Source: Macrocystis pyrifera | Taxonomy: Eukaryota > Sar > Phaeophyceae > Laminariales > Laminariaceae | Direction of reading: 5' to 3' | Length of the DNA stretch: 64,000 bases | Assembly: GCA_031763025.1 (NCBI GenBank) | Contig: JASSKH010000027.1 | Span: 10,696,055 to 10,760,054 of the forward strand | Shown: positions 1 to 11,540 of the stretch, piece after piece | How the letters are laid out: every line of letters starts with the position of its first letter | Numbering within the stretch: the stretch's first letter is position 1 | The notes under the pieces: model-generated | The model's database searches: none | The model's input: only the letters and a program-made list of their open reading frames with translations | What the model was told of the DNA's origin: nothing | Program-made: the position numbers and the translations under genes

Positions 1-2734
1 GCAAGTGTTTGATGCCGTATGTTGCGGACGGGGATTGAGACTCTCCGTCATACGCTTTCGATGATAGTACATAAAACCGGTTTGAGTGCATAGTAGTTGG
101 CCTCCAGATTCACCCTGACTTCTGCTGTGGTATACTTGCAGAAGCAAAAGCCAACTGGGACCTTGGGTACAACCAGCCGACCAAGATTTTTTTCTTGCCG
201 GAGGTGCCGCTGCAAGTATGATGTGGACAGCCATCCATGTTATCGGGAACGACGAGTTTTAACCCAATTTTCAACTTTACCTCCGTTTTGGAAACAACTT
301 ATTTTCTTGGATGAAATCATGATGAGTGAGATTGTCTGCAAAATCGGAGGAGAGAAGGCACCACTCAGGTGCCACGTAGTCACAAGAGGTTGCAGGAGGG
401 TCGACATTCATTTCAGACTTTTGAGGCCATCGTTTTTTCCCAAAGTCGCAACCTAACAAGACTACTATTATTAGTGATAGATCGGACAGTACCCCACGAG
501 CGATCACACCGATCGCTATACAATATTCTGCATACATGCTTTGCACATGGTATTATACGCTTGTTCGCAAGAACACATGGAGCGTGCAGCCAGAAAGTGT
601 AGGGCATGAGGTGACCCTCCGAACCGCAGTAAGCACCGAAACATTGGTACCACCTCTCTCCCTTGAACCCAACCGTCCTTCCTTCCACGTTGCAACTCCC
701 CGCCCCCCCTTCCCGTTGGAGGTGATAGAGATAATTTAACAATGCGGCTGCCGGCGCTTGAGCAAGTTTGGTTAAGACTTGTAGGGTCCTATCGCTGTTG
801 GCAGGTTGCGCGGAGAGTTGAAGGGTCACATGTATCCGTCGCAGTCGTCGACTCAGAAATGTAGTTATGTGGTCACTGCCTGTCTCAAAAACACACAGCG
901 GTTGTTTCACTCCCTGCGCATCTGCGCATGCCTGCTCTCCTTGGCTCTGCCCGTTGGAGAAGATGCATGTCACCACGTTTCTGTACAAAGAGTAGCGCCC
1001 CGCCTAAGCGCTGAACTTGTTTATTTTCGGCACTTACTGAGTGCTGGGTCGGTTTTTTTCATGCACTTTTCGATGTGCAAGAATCAGCTTGATGTACGAA
1101 GTCTCAACGCGAGCCACCAGCACCAGATCCTTGAGTAGTGCTGGTATACTTCGAAGTACAAGTATACAAGGTTTCCCTCCAAAACATGCCTAGGGGAGTA
1201 GCGCAAGGACGAATTGAAAACCATGCAGCATGCGTACGGGGTGTGGTAGGTCAGGGTAGGTGATATTTTTGTTGGAAAAAAAAATGTGAGCGATATTCCG
1301 CCGCAAAAAAAAACGTTTCAAATGCCCATTTAATACACACTCAATTCGAGTATATTCCAACACGAACAATTCATTTTGTCCGATCACGCCCAATCACGTG
1401 AGCGTATTGCCCTGCATCTCCACGATGATTCGTCGATTACAGCGGTGTCTTTAGTTGAGTCTTTCTCGCAGTGGTTCTCGAGATACGACTTCAGGAAGGA
1501 TTCCCCGTTTTATGGCTGGCTCAGCTCGTATGATACAGTATTTGCGAAGTTGTCAAATATCTGCACATATACGCGTAGACATGTAGACCCTTTGTAGAGC
1601 TGCACCTGCATTTTGGGGACATAACATGGAAAATAGCGTGGAACTGTTGCTGTTGACTGAATCGTTCTTATAGATTTTGTTGATGATTCCGCCAAGCATT
1701 GTATACTATATGCCGGTGAGTTGATGCATGTCTTTTGTTGTAGCGCTCACGGCGAAGAAGGCCTGTCCCGCACAAAACCGAGGACTGCCGACAAAAAAAA
1801 AAGGTTGGAAGCACTCCACGCGTGACAGGCGGAACACAGCAGTACAGTCGTGGGATAATATTTACAGAAATGAAAAAATGATGCACCGAAGAAGGGGCTG
1901 GAACTGTCGACCACACTCAGCTGCCCAAAAAAAATGGCACTCTAGCAGCAGTAGCCGCGGCGTTGGTGTACCTGTGGCAGCATGCGTGTATCACACAGCA
2001 GCAGAGACCCCCAGCTCTACAGATCCGCTGGGTCCGATACAAAAACAACAGAGTAGGAAGTCAAAGCAATACAGCGCGGACAACTACCGCACACGCGTGA
2101 TGTTGCTTCCTGCTCTGCTGGCGGGGGCGGCAGGCGTGTATAGCATTGCAGCCAGCTGGTTGTCGCACGCACCCTGCACTGCTCATGTGCTGTCTGCTGT
2201 CTGGGGTGTCTGGGCTACGTACAAAATACACAAGGAAAGTTGAAAAAAAATGTAAAAAAATAAATAGACAAGAGTCTCTGCGAGGATCGAACTTCCGCGT
2301 TCAAGTACTGAATCGGGCATCGTGACCGTTTGACCATATTGCCAAAGATCCACATTGTCATTTTCAGCTGCGCGCGACACGCCAGACGCACATGCACATC
2401 ACAGCAGAAGAGAAAGAGAGGCGCTGGTGACGGATGACGGGTCCCAGCCTCCGATAAAGCACCCCGCCACGGCAGTACACCGCACGCGCGTGGTGTTTCT
2501 GGCCGCTGCTTGTGCTATTGGGCGGGGTTGTGACGTTGGTTGTGTTCTGTGCATTGTATCCGCTGTCTACAGTAGTAGATGTCTGGTGTGTGCTCTCGGG
2601 GCAGGAAACGCAAAACATCGGAAATAGAAGGACCGTTGGCGTAATAATAATTTGTCCAAACGGTGGTTACATTTCCGTCCAGAGTTAGCGTGGGTCCGTC
2701 ACACACAGTAGCGGCAAGGATAGGTAGATGCTGG
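1..2734. other. Gene-free left flank with degenerate repeats
   Basis: I recognise no gene here. Open frames on both strands lack family signatures and overlap one another. From about 1980 the sequence holds degenerate, loosely repeated units (near 1980-2230, 2430-2620 and 2740-2910) sharing a cacagcagtac-type start and a tgctgtctg...gtctgggctgtgtgct-type end. The N-terminal exons of the dehydrogenase at 3.4 kb should lie upstream of it, but no Gly-rich TGxxxGIG coding exon is visible here, so they are probably off the left edge. Confidence 0.5.
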
Positions 2735-3172
2735 TGGATTACGGACCGCAGGCTCCGAGAAACACAACGAGCCACAGCAGTACAGCGCAGATGGGTGTGT
2801 CACACACGCACGGTGTTGGCCTGCTGGTGCTTTCAGGCGGCAGCGTTGTAGCGTGCTCTCCGCCAGTTGTCTGCTGTCTCCCTGGTACATGTCTGGGCTG
2901 TGTGCTCGTGAAAGGGCAAAAAGCTTACACTTTTTTTACCGCTACACACGTACAAAATAAGGCCTGTCGTACTGAAACCAGGGAAATCGTCCCACCGACT
3001 CCCGCGGAAAACAAGCTTTGAGGACTTGCCACGCGCTCCAGAGGGCTCGGATCGCGCCCGGACCTCGACCACTGTATCCGGACCGGCTTCCCTTCTCGAC
3101 TATTTATCATGTTGCCAAAAAGTGCTCGTACGAAGAGATATGGTCGAAAAAGTACGAAAATTTCACAAACAT
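2735..3172 (+). repeat. Dispersed repeat DR-430, copy 1
   Basis: About 430 bp that recurs in the same orientation at 16425-16880. Shared blocks include gtacaaaataaggcct, aaaccagggaaatcgtc, tgccacgcgct and gtacgaaaattt. Several indels and substitutions separate the copies. Neither copy has a stable open frame, terminal repeat or poly-A tail, so the class is unknown. Confidence 0.75.
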
Positions 3173-3175
3173 TAC

Positions 3176-3284
3176 TATTACGGGGGGGCATAGTAAATAG
3201 GACCAAATGCTGTTAGTAAAAAGAGCGAAATATATAGGTTTTTGTGTGTACCGTAGGTCCTATTTACTATGGTCCCCCGTAATA
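3176..3284 (+). mobile_element. MITE-1 copy 1 (forward)
   Basis: A 109-bp element with inverted ends TATTACGGGGG and CCCCCGTAATA. The inner arms are tagtaaataggacc and ggtcctatttacta, around an asymmetric AT-rich core. The almost complete palindromy and 11 copies in the window mark it as a miniature inverted-repeat transposable element. It lies 138 bp before the first visible dehydrogenase exon. Confidence 0.9.
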
Positions 3285-3422
3285 TACGTAGTTCCCATTA
3301 TATGAGGTCGGAGTGCTCGTTTAGCTCGAAAAAGTATGTCATGTCGAAGCCCTCACGACAGCAGCTCTCACGTTTGTTTCTTGCTCTTCGCGCCCCGGGT
3401 GGGGACTGTTGCCCTTGCTCAG

Positions 3423-6268
3423 GTCATGCACCTCGATTTGAGTGATCTGGAGTCCGTACGTTCGTTCGCCAGGGTCTTCAAGGAGAAGCACGGAGGCCAG
3501 CTGGACGTTCTTGTGAACAACGGTGAGTCGTGCTATTCACCGCGTTGCTACATGTTGGTACAGTGTTCGTCGAGTCGGCACGCGACGCGTCCACCGTGCC
3601 GAGCAGGGAGGTTCCCCGGCTCTTTGTATCGGACAACGTCCTCAGGCGGCGAACGTTTACTCGCACTACTGTTGTTCGTACCAGGCACTGGTGTGCTTTA
3701 CGAGCGCTGTACGAGTACGGCAACCCAAAAAACGCTTCGAAAACAATGTCCAAATGGCACCGGCAGCTTCTCATCATAAACGGCGCAGATCAAGACAAGG
3801 CCTCGAGGCCGTAATCTCCATTCCCTGGTCGTTTCCGACGCCTAAAGAGGTTAGCGATCTGTTGATTTTTTTTTTTAAAGGGTTAACCAATCAGCCTGCC
3901 GATCGTGGACGCTTTTTTTTTTTGCCTGGAGCGCGTAGCGCGGCTAGACATCCCAGGGCCAGTTCAAGCGCGTTTCGCTGCGCCGAACAACTTATCGTCC
4001 CCCTCCTCCCCCCTCCCCCCGCTCCCCAACTTTCCTTCCTGCTGTGGAACCACCGTGTGTTGATAGCCGGGATCGGAGTTGATATCGGCGGCAAGTCGCT
4101 GACTGCCGACGGTCTGGACCTGGTCTTCGGGACCAACTTCATCGGGCACTTTGCGTTGACGACGGAGCTACTGCCTCTCATCCAGTCCACACCCGCCTCA
4201 CGGTGCGCTCCCGCGATTTCACTGACGTGGCAGCGTCTACGGACCATACTCGTGTTGCTGTTGTAGTGTATTTCAGGGTGTAGCGGAGCGGTTCGGTGAA
4301 AAGACTATTCCGCTGTATTTACGACAGCTGCATACTCGTACGAGGTGTCCTGTGCTCTGTTGCACTTGGCATGCGTAGTTGGCGGCAGCGACGGGCCACA
4401 AGCACCCAACAGTCGTCGTCGCGTTCAATCGGCGGTCTTGCCACATTTCGACGCAAGGAGTCTGCATTTCGCGATCCCCTCCCGCACCCGCCTAATCTCT
4501 GCCCAATTTTCCTTCCCCGTCGTCTTCGAACCCCCGCATCCCAACTCTTGCCGTACACTGCCATGGTTGCCGCCCTCCTCATCGACGTGTTCGCCCGCAG
4601 TGTGATCTGCCTCAGCTCTGTAACGCACCACAAAGGCCATACGCAGTGGGAGTCAGCGGCGGGGGGGCACGTGGAATTTCCGTTCCGATCGACGTACGCC
4701 GACAGCAAACTGGCGATGGTGCTCTTCGCTAAGGTGCGATTTTTATAGCGCGGACGAGGCGTTTTTGTTGTCCTCCCTCCCCTCCCTCGTACCGTGCGGC
4801 ACATGTTGCAACACAAGGGCACTTGGCAGGATGACCATCGTGACGCTGTCCTAAACTTGTGCAGTGTGTTTCTTGCCGCCTAGGTTCGTCTTGTCAGGTC
4901 CCGCACGTTCTCAACCCAGGGCTTCGGCTTGCGTCGGTTTCCTACGTATTGCGAATGGGGTGTTTGTTGTCGGGGGCGCTTTCAATGCTCGGTTTATCAA
5001 AGCAGACAAGGAGGAGGTTGTCTATTCCTCTGTTACGGGGAACCATGGTAAATAGGACCAAATATTGTTAGTAAAAATAGGTAAATATATACCTGGTAGG
5101 TTTTTTATGTATACCACAGGTCCTATTAACTATGGACCCCTGTAATAGTAGGCGGTAAAAATTGCTGGGCCTACCCATCCCCGTCCTCTCATGCGATCTA
5201 CCATGCACAGCATAGTTTTAACAGCAGAATACCGAGTACGGTGAGTGCTACGAAAGCTCTAACCGGCTGCAGCTACGAGTATCGCCTTGAGTCCTGCCGG
5301 CTGATTCGTTCCCGAAATCCTGCCCCTTTTTTACGCCATGTTCCGTCCCCTTCCGACGCTGGTCTTTCCCTTTAGGAGCTTCGGAGAAGACTCGCCGCCG
5401 CCGCCGGCTCGAGCGCGACAGCCTTCTCTGTGAACCCGGGGGCCGTTCGGAGCGATATTTGGCGGTTTATCCCTAAATGGATAGCGCCGATTTCTGACAG
5501 CATGATGCGCATGCTATTCCTTGACGTGGACGAGGGCTGCTGTCCCTCGGTCTGCGCGTCGGCGCTTCCTCTCGAGAGCCTATCTGGTGAGTGCCGTACT
5601 GCTCGGTCGCACGAAAACTGCAGCACTCCTCGAGGGCTAGTGAGTGTATATATGACACGCAAGATGACACCTACCTCCCGTCGGACAAATTTCCAAGCTG
5701 CTTCTGTGGGGAGATCTCGGCGAGGTCTTTCCGAAGCCAAGCCACCTTTATCGCTGTGTGTGCCACCTTAGCTCTTTATTAACTGCAGTCCCGTTTTTCG
5801 GGACAAACCAGTCAAATTCTATATAGTTTGTTCCCCCAAATGGGACTGCAGTCCTGATAGGGTTAGTTGTCGAGAAAATCGGGTCGGAAAACCCACCCTC
5901 GCGCGTTATACTCGTACGGTATATCGATGTTTTCCGTCAACTCATACCAACATGCCCCCCCCCCCCCCCCCCGTCTCGACTGGCTCCCCACGTTCACGCA
6001 GCCCGCACCCGCTGACCCGGACCCCTTCCTCCACCCCATCTGCCGCCTCTGCACCTCAGACAGCGACTACTACCAGCCGTACTGGATGCCGTTCGGCTGC
6101 CCCATCCCGTGCGAGATCATGGGGCCCTTTGTTGGATGTGCACCGGGGAGTCCGTCCCTACCCAAGGACGAGCCCGCTGCGTCAGCGGAATTGTGGGCTG
6201 CGTGCGAGCGGATCGTGGCGACCGCCACCGCCGCGCGTGGAGCTCGCTCTGGAGCTGCACGGGGCTAA
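3423..6268 (+). CDS. Short-chain dehydrogenase/reductase (retinol dehydrogenase/WWOX-like), 5' partial
   Basis: Probably an NAD(P)H-dependent oxidoreductase of the classical SDR fold; the substrate is unknown. Six exons join with closing phases: 3423-3522, 4067-4202, 4601-4733, 5376-5586, 5664-5705, 6060-6268, giving 276 residues. Motifs in order: HLDLSDLESVRSFA (adenine-ring Asp region), VLVNNAG (NNAG motif, completed across the first intron), DGLDLVFGTNFIGHFALT, the catalytic Ser in CLSSVTHHKG, the catalytic YADSK (YxxxK) and VNPGAVRSDI. The C-terminal part contains YWMPFGCPIP, then LPKDEPAASAELW. The TGxxxGIG cofactor loop and first strands are absent, so the 5' exons lie outside the window or are lost. 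Introns carry MITE-1 (5032-5146) and MITE-2 (5770-5866). The 42-nt exon 5 uses a GTGGGG donor and is the least certain. Family assignment is firm; the substrate is not predictable. Confidence 0.9.
5032..5146 (+). mobile_element. MITE-1 copy 2 (forward, in SDR intron)
   Basis: A diverged copy with ends GTTACGGGG and CCCCTGTAATA, containing ggtaaataggaccaaatattg. It lies wholly inside the dehydrogenase intron 4734-5375, so splicing removes it. Confidence 0.85.
5770..5866. mobile_element. MITE-2 copy 1 (in SDR intron)
   Basis: Inverted arms actgcagtcccg...gggacaaac and gtttgttccccc...gggactgcagt, with weaker outer symmetry (ttagctctttatta against ataggggttag-like sequence). The same arms occur at 58336-58452. 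It lies in the dehydrogenase intron 5706-6059. The ends are approximate. Confidence 0.6.
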
Positions 6269-8305
6269 AACGGTTGGTCGTTCCACAGCGCTTTTTGGTC
6301 TCCATTTTTGCTCGTCCGCCGGCGGGTGTTGCCTCACGAATGGCGGCTTGGAGCGCGGTTCGGCGGCTTGGAGGTATCGGGAGAGCGCAGATGTCGGAGA
6401 GCACCACTAGCATACGGCGCATCGTGGCGGCCGTCTCTGAAACGAAAACTCGACCATTGTGTTTTTCCCTGTTGGCTCACGTACACTTTAGTGACCGAGC
6501 TGTCATCGGTCGAGAGTATACTGGATGTTGGCCCCTTTCGACAGCCACGTACGCGGGTACCCGGCGGGTACCCGTTTCAGTATCCGGGTAGAACTTACTC
6601 GAGAGTGTTTTGACGAGACGATTTCTAGGGTCCTTCGTTATCCATCGTTCGTGGTACCGGTGCTTCCACCAAGTCCTTTAGAGGGCTTGGCCCGAAACAG
6701 ATAACAGCCTGGACCAACACCCCACAAACGCGTTAGTTTGTCCGTTCGTGTCCGATTCAGCGCACAATAGGGGCACCCCCGCGAATTTTCGATAATCGGT
6801 ATTCTATAACTATACCTTCTTACAGAGAGGGCAAAACAATATTGAAGAAATTGTGTTGGTGTTGCAGCTCCCGAACTTACCGATTTTTTTATTCTCACTT
6901 TGTCTGGTTTTCGGATTTTTTTTTTCTGGATGGCCGAGTTTCTTATGGGACGATTTCTGATTGAGTTCCGAAACATGTTTGCGTAGGTCCGGGAGAGAGT
7001 GAGCAGAGGTGGAGCCAGACAGATAGACAAGTTTTGAGTTTCTCTGACAGAGATCCGAGCTATATCTGAGAAATAGTATTATGAACATGTTGATAGTCTA
7101 CAGTAGTATCCTCTCTTTTTTTCTCTTCACTATTTTTACTAGATTCTGGCAGACCCTGCGACACACTGTATCCCATTGGCCGCATTTCCTCACCTCACAT
7201 TTTTTTCCCGCCTTTAGCGTGGCCTGCGTTGTTGTCTGGTTCGTTTAGTATGAGCTTACTCGGCTCCGGTCGTGCAAGTTGGAGGTGTGGGGTGGCTTGT
7301 GAAGCGCCGCATGTCCGATCCTTTCTCCGAATTTTCCGTTCCCGCATGATTTTTATATGAGTCTGAATATACGGCCCTTAACGATGGGCTAGTGTTGTGG
7401 TATCCCCTCTCCCCTGCTGTTGCGGCGTTATGATTTGCAGGACGTCTTTCAGGACGTCTTTCATCATAATGTACCTAGCAGGCGTGATTTTGAATGATGA
7501 TACTCGTACACTCTCCACTTTGTTTAGGATGGCATCCGGCGAGCAAGCATCTAGTACAAGAAACTGCAATTTCCAAGGATACGTCAGGGACCTTGTGGGA
7601 GTGGCCAGAGCAGAGCCCGAGGCAAGGCTCCCCTGCGCAGCCGTAGTCACTATTAATAGAGTGGTGGACTACAACCCGCCCCCCCACCCCACCCCCCGTA
7701 GGACCACGCTCCCTTATAATTTCACGTTGTGTTCGATCGGCAGGACCGGAGCTTACTGGGGTTATGTTTCCGAGCTGCGAGTGACTGGCACCAAGTCACC
7801 AACAAGGAGACGAGCTACGAGTGTCTTTCGTAAAAAATGTACCAAGTAGGTTTTACCTACGAGTACGAAATGAAATAATTTCCACACTTTACTTACCCAT
7901 TTTTATTAGCTAAAGCTCAAACGTGTCGGTCTGCCTGTCGCCCTTTACGCAAGGCTGCAACCAGGTTACCTGCCCCAACTTTTGCAGTCAATCAGCTCTG
8001 CCCAAAGCCTAATATGCTGAATTTCCACAAGTGATACACTTGTGGTCTCTGGAACGGATTCAGAAAAAGTGTCTTGTCTGTCTGATGAGGGTTACTCGGT
8101 GGTCACCTACGGACAAATTTCTTTCGAAGCGGTTACGCCCATGCCGCACGCATCTGGTCCAAGCCCTCGCGGAGGCGATCGTCATGGTCCAAACCACCTC
8201 ATCGGGTGCCCTGTGTGTGGAGTGATCAGAGTTGACTTCCAGCATCCCAAACCGGGTCACGCGACGAACAGCAGCAATCGCTCGCCCGATTTCGATTATG
8301 AGCGG
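6269..8305. other. Gene-poor intergenic stretch
   Basis: No recognisable gene. It holds a small cluster of the palindrome CGGGTACCCG near 6553-6590, perhaps a relic of the hAT-type repeats seen at 43-44 kb. The 3' part (about 7240-7405) shares tacggc...gtgggctagtgtt-type sequence with 10380-10715 and 12499-12547, so it belongs to a dispersed repeat. Confidence 0.45.
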
Positions 8306-9060
8306 TTGTCGTGTGGTAGCTCTTGTGAAGTATTGTTTGGTCCCGGACCACCCTTTTGATACTTTATGAAATAAACTAAAAAAGCACGTCAGCTGTGAGC
8401 TCAACCGATCGGTCGATGCTCAACTTTGCAAGCTGCGTGATAATCGTACGCGGGTTTTCCATTATTCCCCCCGCGATTGACTACTGGCCGGTGTATTTGT
8501 GGGACGAGTGATCGTTAGATGCAAACCTTAAACGCGTTCTAGTGACGTACTCATGTCGTCCCCTTTTTACCACGTACTTTCATGGATATTCGCACTGTCT
8601 ATTATTTGATGTTGAAAGGACTGGTGATCGTTGCAGCGTTGCCTCTGCCGGAAAAGCTGTCCCGACATTCGTGACCACCTTCTGCATGGGGAGTAGAAGC
8701 GAGGGGATGGGGGTTGGTTGAGGATCGGGGTGCTACGTCTTTTATGGCGGTTATCGTCTGGTAGCTTTTATCAGGTATTGCTTGGTCCTGGATCACCCTT
8801 CTTTGATATTTGAGGGACGGGTGATGGTTAGATGCGGACCCTAGACGCGTTCTTCTGGCGTATATTCATGTCACTCCCTTGTTTAACAGATACTTTTCAT
8901 GGATGTTCGTACTTTCTTTGATATTTGTGGGACTGGTGATCGTTGCATCGTTGCCTTTGCCGGTAATGCTGTCCCGATATTTGTGACCACCGTCTGCATG
9001 GGCTTTCTGGAGTAGAAGCGGGGGTGTGGGGGTTGGTTGAGGATTGGGGTGCTATGTCCT
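8306..9060. repeat. Degenerate tandem duplication, period about 318 bp
   Basis: Two units, about 8495-8745 and 8806-9060, share tggtgatcgttgca, cgttgcct..tgccgg, gctgtcccga, gtgaccacc.tctgcatgg and gttggttgagga. The tggatattcgcac/tggatgttcgtac pair is offset by 318 bp. A third partial unit (8306-8365) shares the ggtagct...ttggtcc..gga.caccctt block. No coding capacity is evident. Confidence 0.75.
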
Positions 9061-9654
9061 TTATTGCGGCGGAGGAAGTATTATTGGTTGCGGAAGCATC
9101 TTGTGGCAGCACTCGGCAAGTTGTTTGTGGAAGCGTGTGTCGTTTATTACGGAAGGGGTGTATTGGTTGCGGAAACGCGTTATTATTAATAGCATCATCG
9201 TCTTTGAGAACGACCGACAACGTTTTCGAAATTCGTAAATTCTTTCGAGATGAACACCGTTTTCGAATTTCATAAATCCTTTCGGTTGTCTGGTGTGTTC
9301 CGGCCCTCACGTGCGAGCTGCTGTTTCAGTGCACGAGATGGTACTGGCCGAAATCAATTGGAAATCGAGCCTGTAAGTATTATCGTCTCGTCGACCCTGG
9401 CAGCATCCAGGGGAGTCACCGGCTAGTAGTCAATCGCGCGGGAAACAATGGAAAACGCGGGAACGGATATCACGCAGGTTTCAAAGTTGAGTGATCGACT
9501 GATCGGTTGAACCCACAGCTTACGTGTTTTTTTTTACGAAATCATTTCGGTCTTAATTCCGTGGATTTTCCAGTTTAGTGGGGATCCCACTCAAGTGCGG
9601 TACCTTGGAGTGCGGGCGGGCCCCACGTTATACGTCCGGTGAAAGCCTCTTGTT

Positions 9655-10363
9655 ATGATGTTGAAAGCCCGGTAATTACCTGGGTTCAGGCACTGTAGGG
9701 AAATGCAGACTAAAAGTGCTACGTAACAAACGCTACATGAATTTAAGGCTTATAAACTCGATTTCCACCACATTCTCCCTCACTAAACCTGACTTATCTC
9801 TCCTTGCGAGTAAGTCAGGAACCCCGATGAGACTCTGAGTATCCAAGTTTTACCTCCGACTTTTCGGTACCGGACTCAGTATGCAATGATCGCACTGCTC
9901 TCATCGTTCCTTTCTAGGTGTTTTCTAAGTGAGTGAGTTTTTACAGGTTTTCGAACATGAGATATTCCCCTTTTTTTCCTTTTTTCGTGGGGGACGAAGG
10001 CGAGAATCGAACCACGGACCTCGCTCTTCAAAATCTTACGCCCTGCCTGCGACGCCATTGTAGGGAAATGTAGACTAAAAATGTTACGTAACAAACGCTA
10101 CATGAATTTAAGGCTTATAAACTCGATTTCCACCACAGCACTGGGAACGTATTTGTAGTACTTGGAAGGCGTATTTTAGATGGAAAATCAGGGGTTTTCC
10201 AGAGACGCACGAGCTTGGTCTCAGTCTCCGCGTGCACGAAAAGAATAACACTGCTCTTCTTCTATAGCTAAGCAAGCAACACACGTGAGTCCCAATGATT
10301 ACCGACTTAAAAGGCAGACCTGTCTAGGGATACAAACTGTCCCGCAACCTTGATCTTAACAAG
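9655..10363 (+). repeat. Duplicated segment DS-A (interrupted by TRIM)
   Basis: The parts 9655-9693 and 10138-10363 together match 10720-10981 almost base for base (tgatgttgaaagcccggtaa, then ctgggaacgtatttgtagta and the block down to cttgatcttaaca). The first copy is split by the LTR-bearing insertion at 9694-10137. No gene is recognised in the segment. Confidence 0.85.
9694..10137 (-). mobile_element. TRIM: miniature LTR retroelement, 444 bp
   Basis: Two 79-bp direct repeats (9694-9772 and 10059-10137) begin TGTAGGGAAATG and end CCACCACA. They differ by three transitions and start and end TG...CA. The element is flanked by a GCAC target duplication. A homologous segment at 10750-10762 preserves the empty site (ggcactggga). 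Read on the minus strand, a purine run agtgagggagaa directly precedes the 3' LTR and TGGCGTCGCAGG follows the 5' LTR, as polypurine tract and primer site would. The 286-bp interior has no coding capacity, so mobilisation would need enzymes in trans. The interior also carries a tRNA-like B-box (ggttcgattctc, minus strand). Confidence 0.85.
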
Positions 10364-10526
10364 TGACGTCTTCGGCTTGGGACTTTTTGCTTTTTTGTAG
10401 GTTTGAGTTGTTTGTTACTGTTCTGTTTTGTTTACTTTCGTATTGTGGAGTAAGTTTGTTCCGGCCACTGCGCCGTTCAGAGGTGTGAGAGTGGGTTTTG
10501 AGGAGCCGCATCTTCGACTCATGTTC

Positions 10527-10635
10527 TATTACGGGGGTCTATAGTTAACAGGACCTATGGCATACATAAAAACCTATATATTGAGGTATTTTTACTAACA
10601 ATATTTGGTCCTGCTAACTATTGACCCCCGTAATA
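10527..10635 (-). mobile_element. MITE-1 copy 3 (reverse)
   Basis: Ends TATTACGGGGG/CCCCCGTAATA with inner gttaacaggacc and ggtcctgctaac. It is inserted in the dispersed repeat related to 7240-7405 and 12499-12547. Confidence 0.88.
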
Positions 10636-10719
10636 GTTCGTGGAATCGGGGTTTCCATGAATTTCCCATAATTCTGCATATACGGCTCATCAGAGTGGGC
10701 TAGTGTTATGATATTGCTT

Positions 10720-10981
10720 TGTATGATGTTGAAAGCCCGGTAATTACCTGGGTTCAGGCACTGGGAACGTATTTGTAGTACTTAAAAGGCCTATCATGGA
10801 TGGAAAACCAGGGGTTTTCCAGAGACGCACGAGCTTGGTCTCAGTCTCCGAGTGCACGAAAGGAATAAAACTGCTCTTCTTCTATAGCTAAGCAAGCAAC
10901 ACACGTGAGTACCAACGATTACCGACTTAAAAGGCAGACTTGTCCAGGGATACAAACTGTCCCGCAACCTTGATCTTAACA
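10720..10981 (+). repeat. Duplicated segment DS-B (empty TRIM site)
   Basis: Second copy of the 9655-10363 segment without the LTR element, preserving the single pre-insertion sequence at 10750-10762. It ends 3 bp before MITE-1 copy 4. Confidence 0.85.
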
Positions 10982-10984
10982 CTC

Positions 10985-11095
10985 TGTTACGGGGTTCATA
11001 GTTAATAGGACCAATGGTACACATAAAAATAAACTATATATTTACCTATTTTTACTAACAAAATCTGGTCCTATTTATTATGGTCCTCCGTAACA
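10985..11095 (-). mobile_element. MITE-1 copy 4 (reverse)
   Basis: Ends TGTTACGGGG/CCTCCGTAACA with gttaataggacc and ggtcctatttatta arms. The core is longer in A/T (acataaaaataaactatata). Confidence 0.86.
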
Positions 11096-11540
11096 GACAC
11101 AAATCCATCTCACTCAAGTGCGGCTGCCGCACCGAATCAAGTGGAGCCGGTCCCGCGGTAGCCTCTAGATAGTTTCGTGCCTGGTACAGAACAGTAGTAC
11201 CAACAGGCAGCAGTAGTATAGTCCCCGCAGAGACGAGGTGACATATGCCGCCTCCCTCGTACAAACTTGAACTTAACTACTATGTAAACGTCTACAAATA
11301 ATGGAAAATATAACAATAAGTTCTCTGCAATTCTCTGCATGTATGTGGCGAAAATTTCATCTGGCGAACATTTTCAACCTTTCATCATCATAAGACAGGA
11401 TAAAACAAAACGATGTCGAAAATTCGAATTCGAAATCAAAAACACAGAAAGGGAAAAAGAGAGAAAAAACGACTGAAAACCAGGAAAGAAAACACACAAG
11501 AAGAGAAACGCAGATTTTCGCAGATTTTCAGCGCGAGGGG

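Noticed and set aside
2274-2350. tRNA gene on the minus strand (gttcgatcctcgc)
   Set aside because: A box-B-like motif is present but the T-stem, D-arm and acceptor do not pair; same verdict for 9990-10055, 15861-15930 and 25660-25720.
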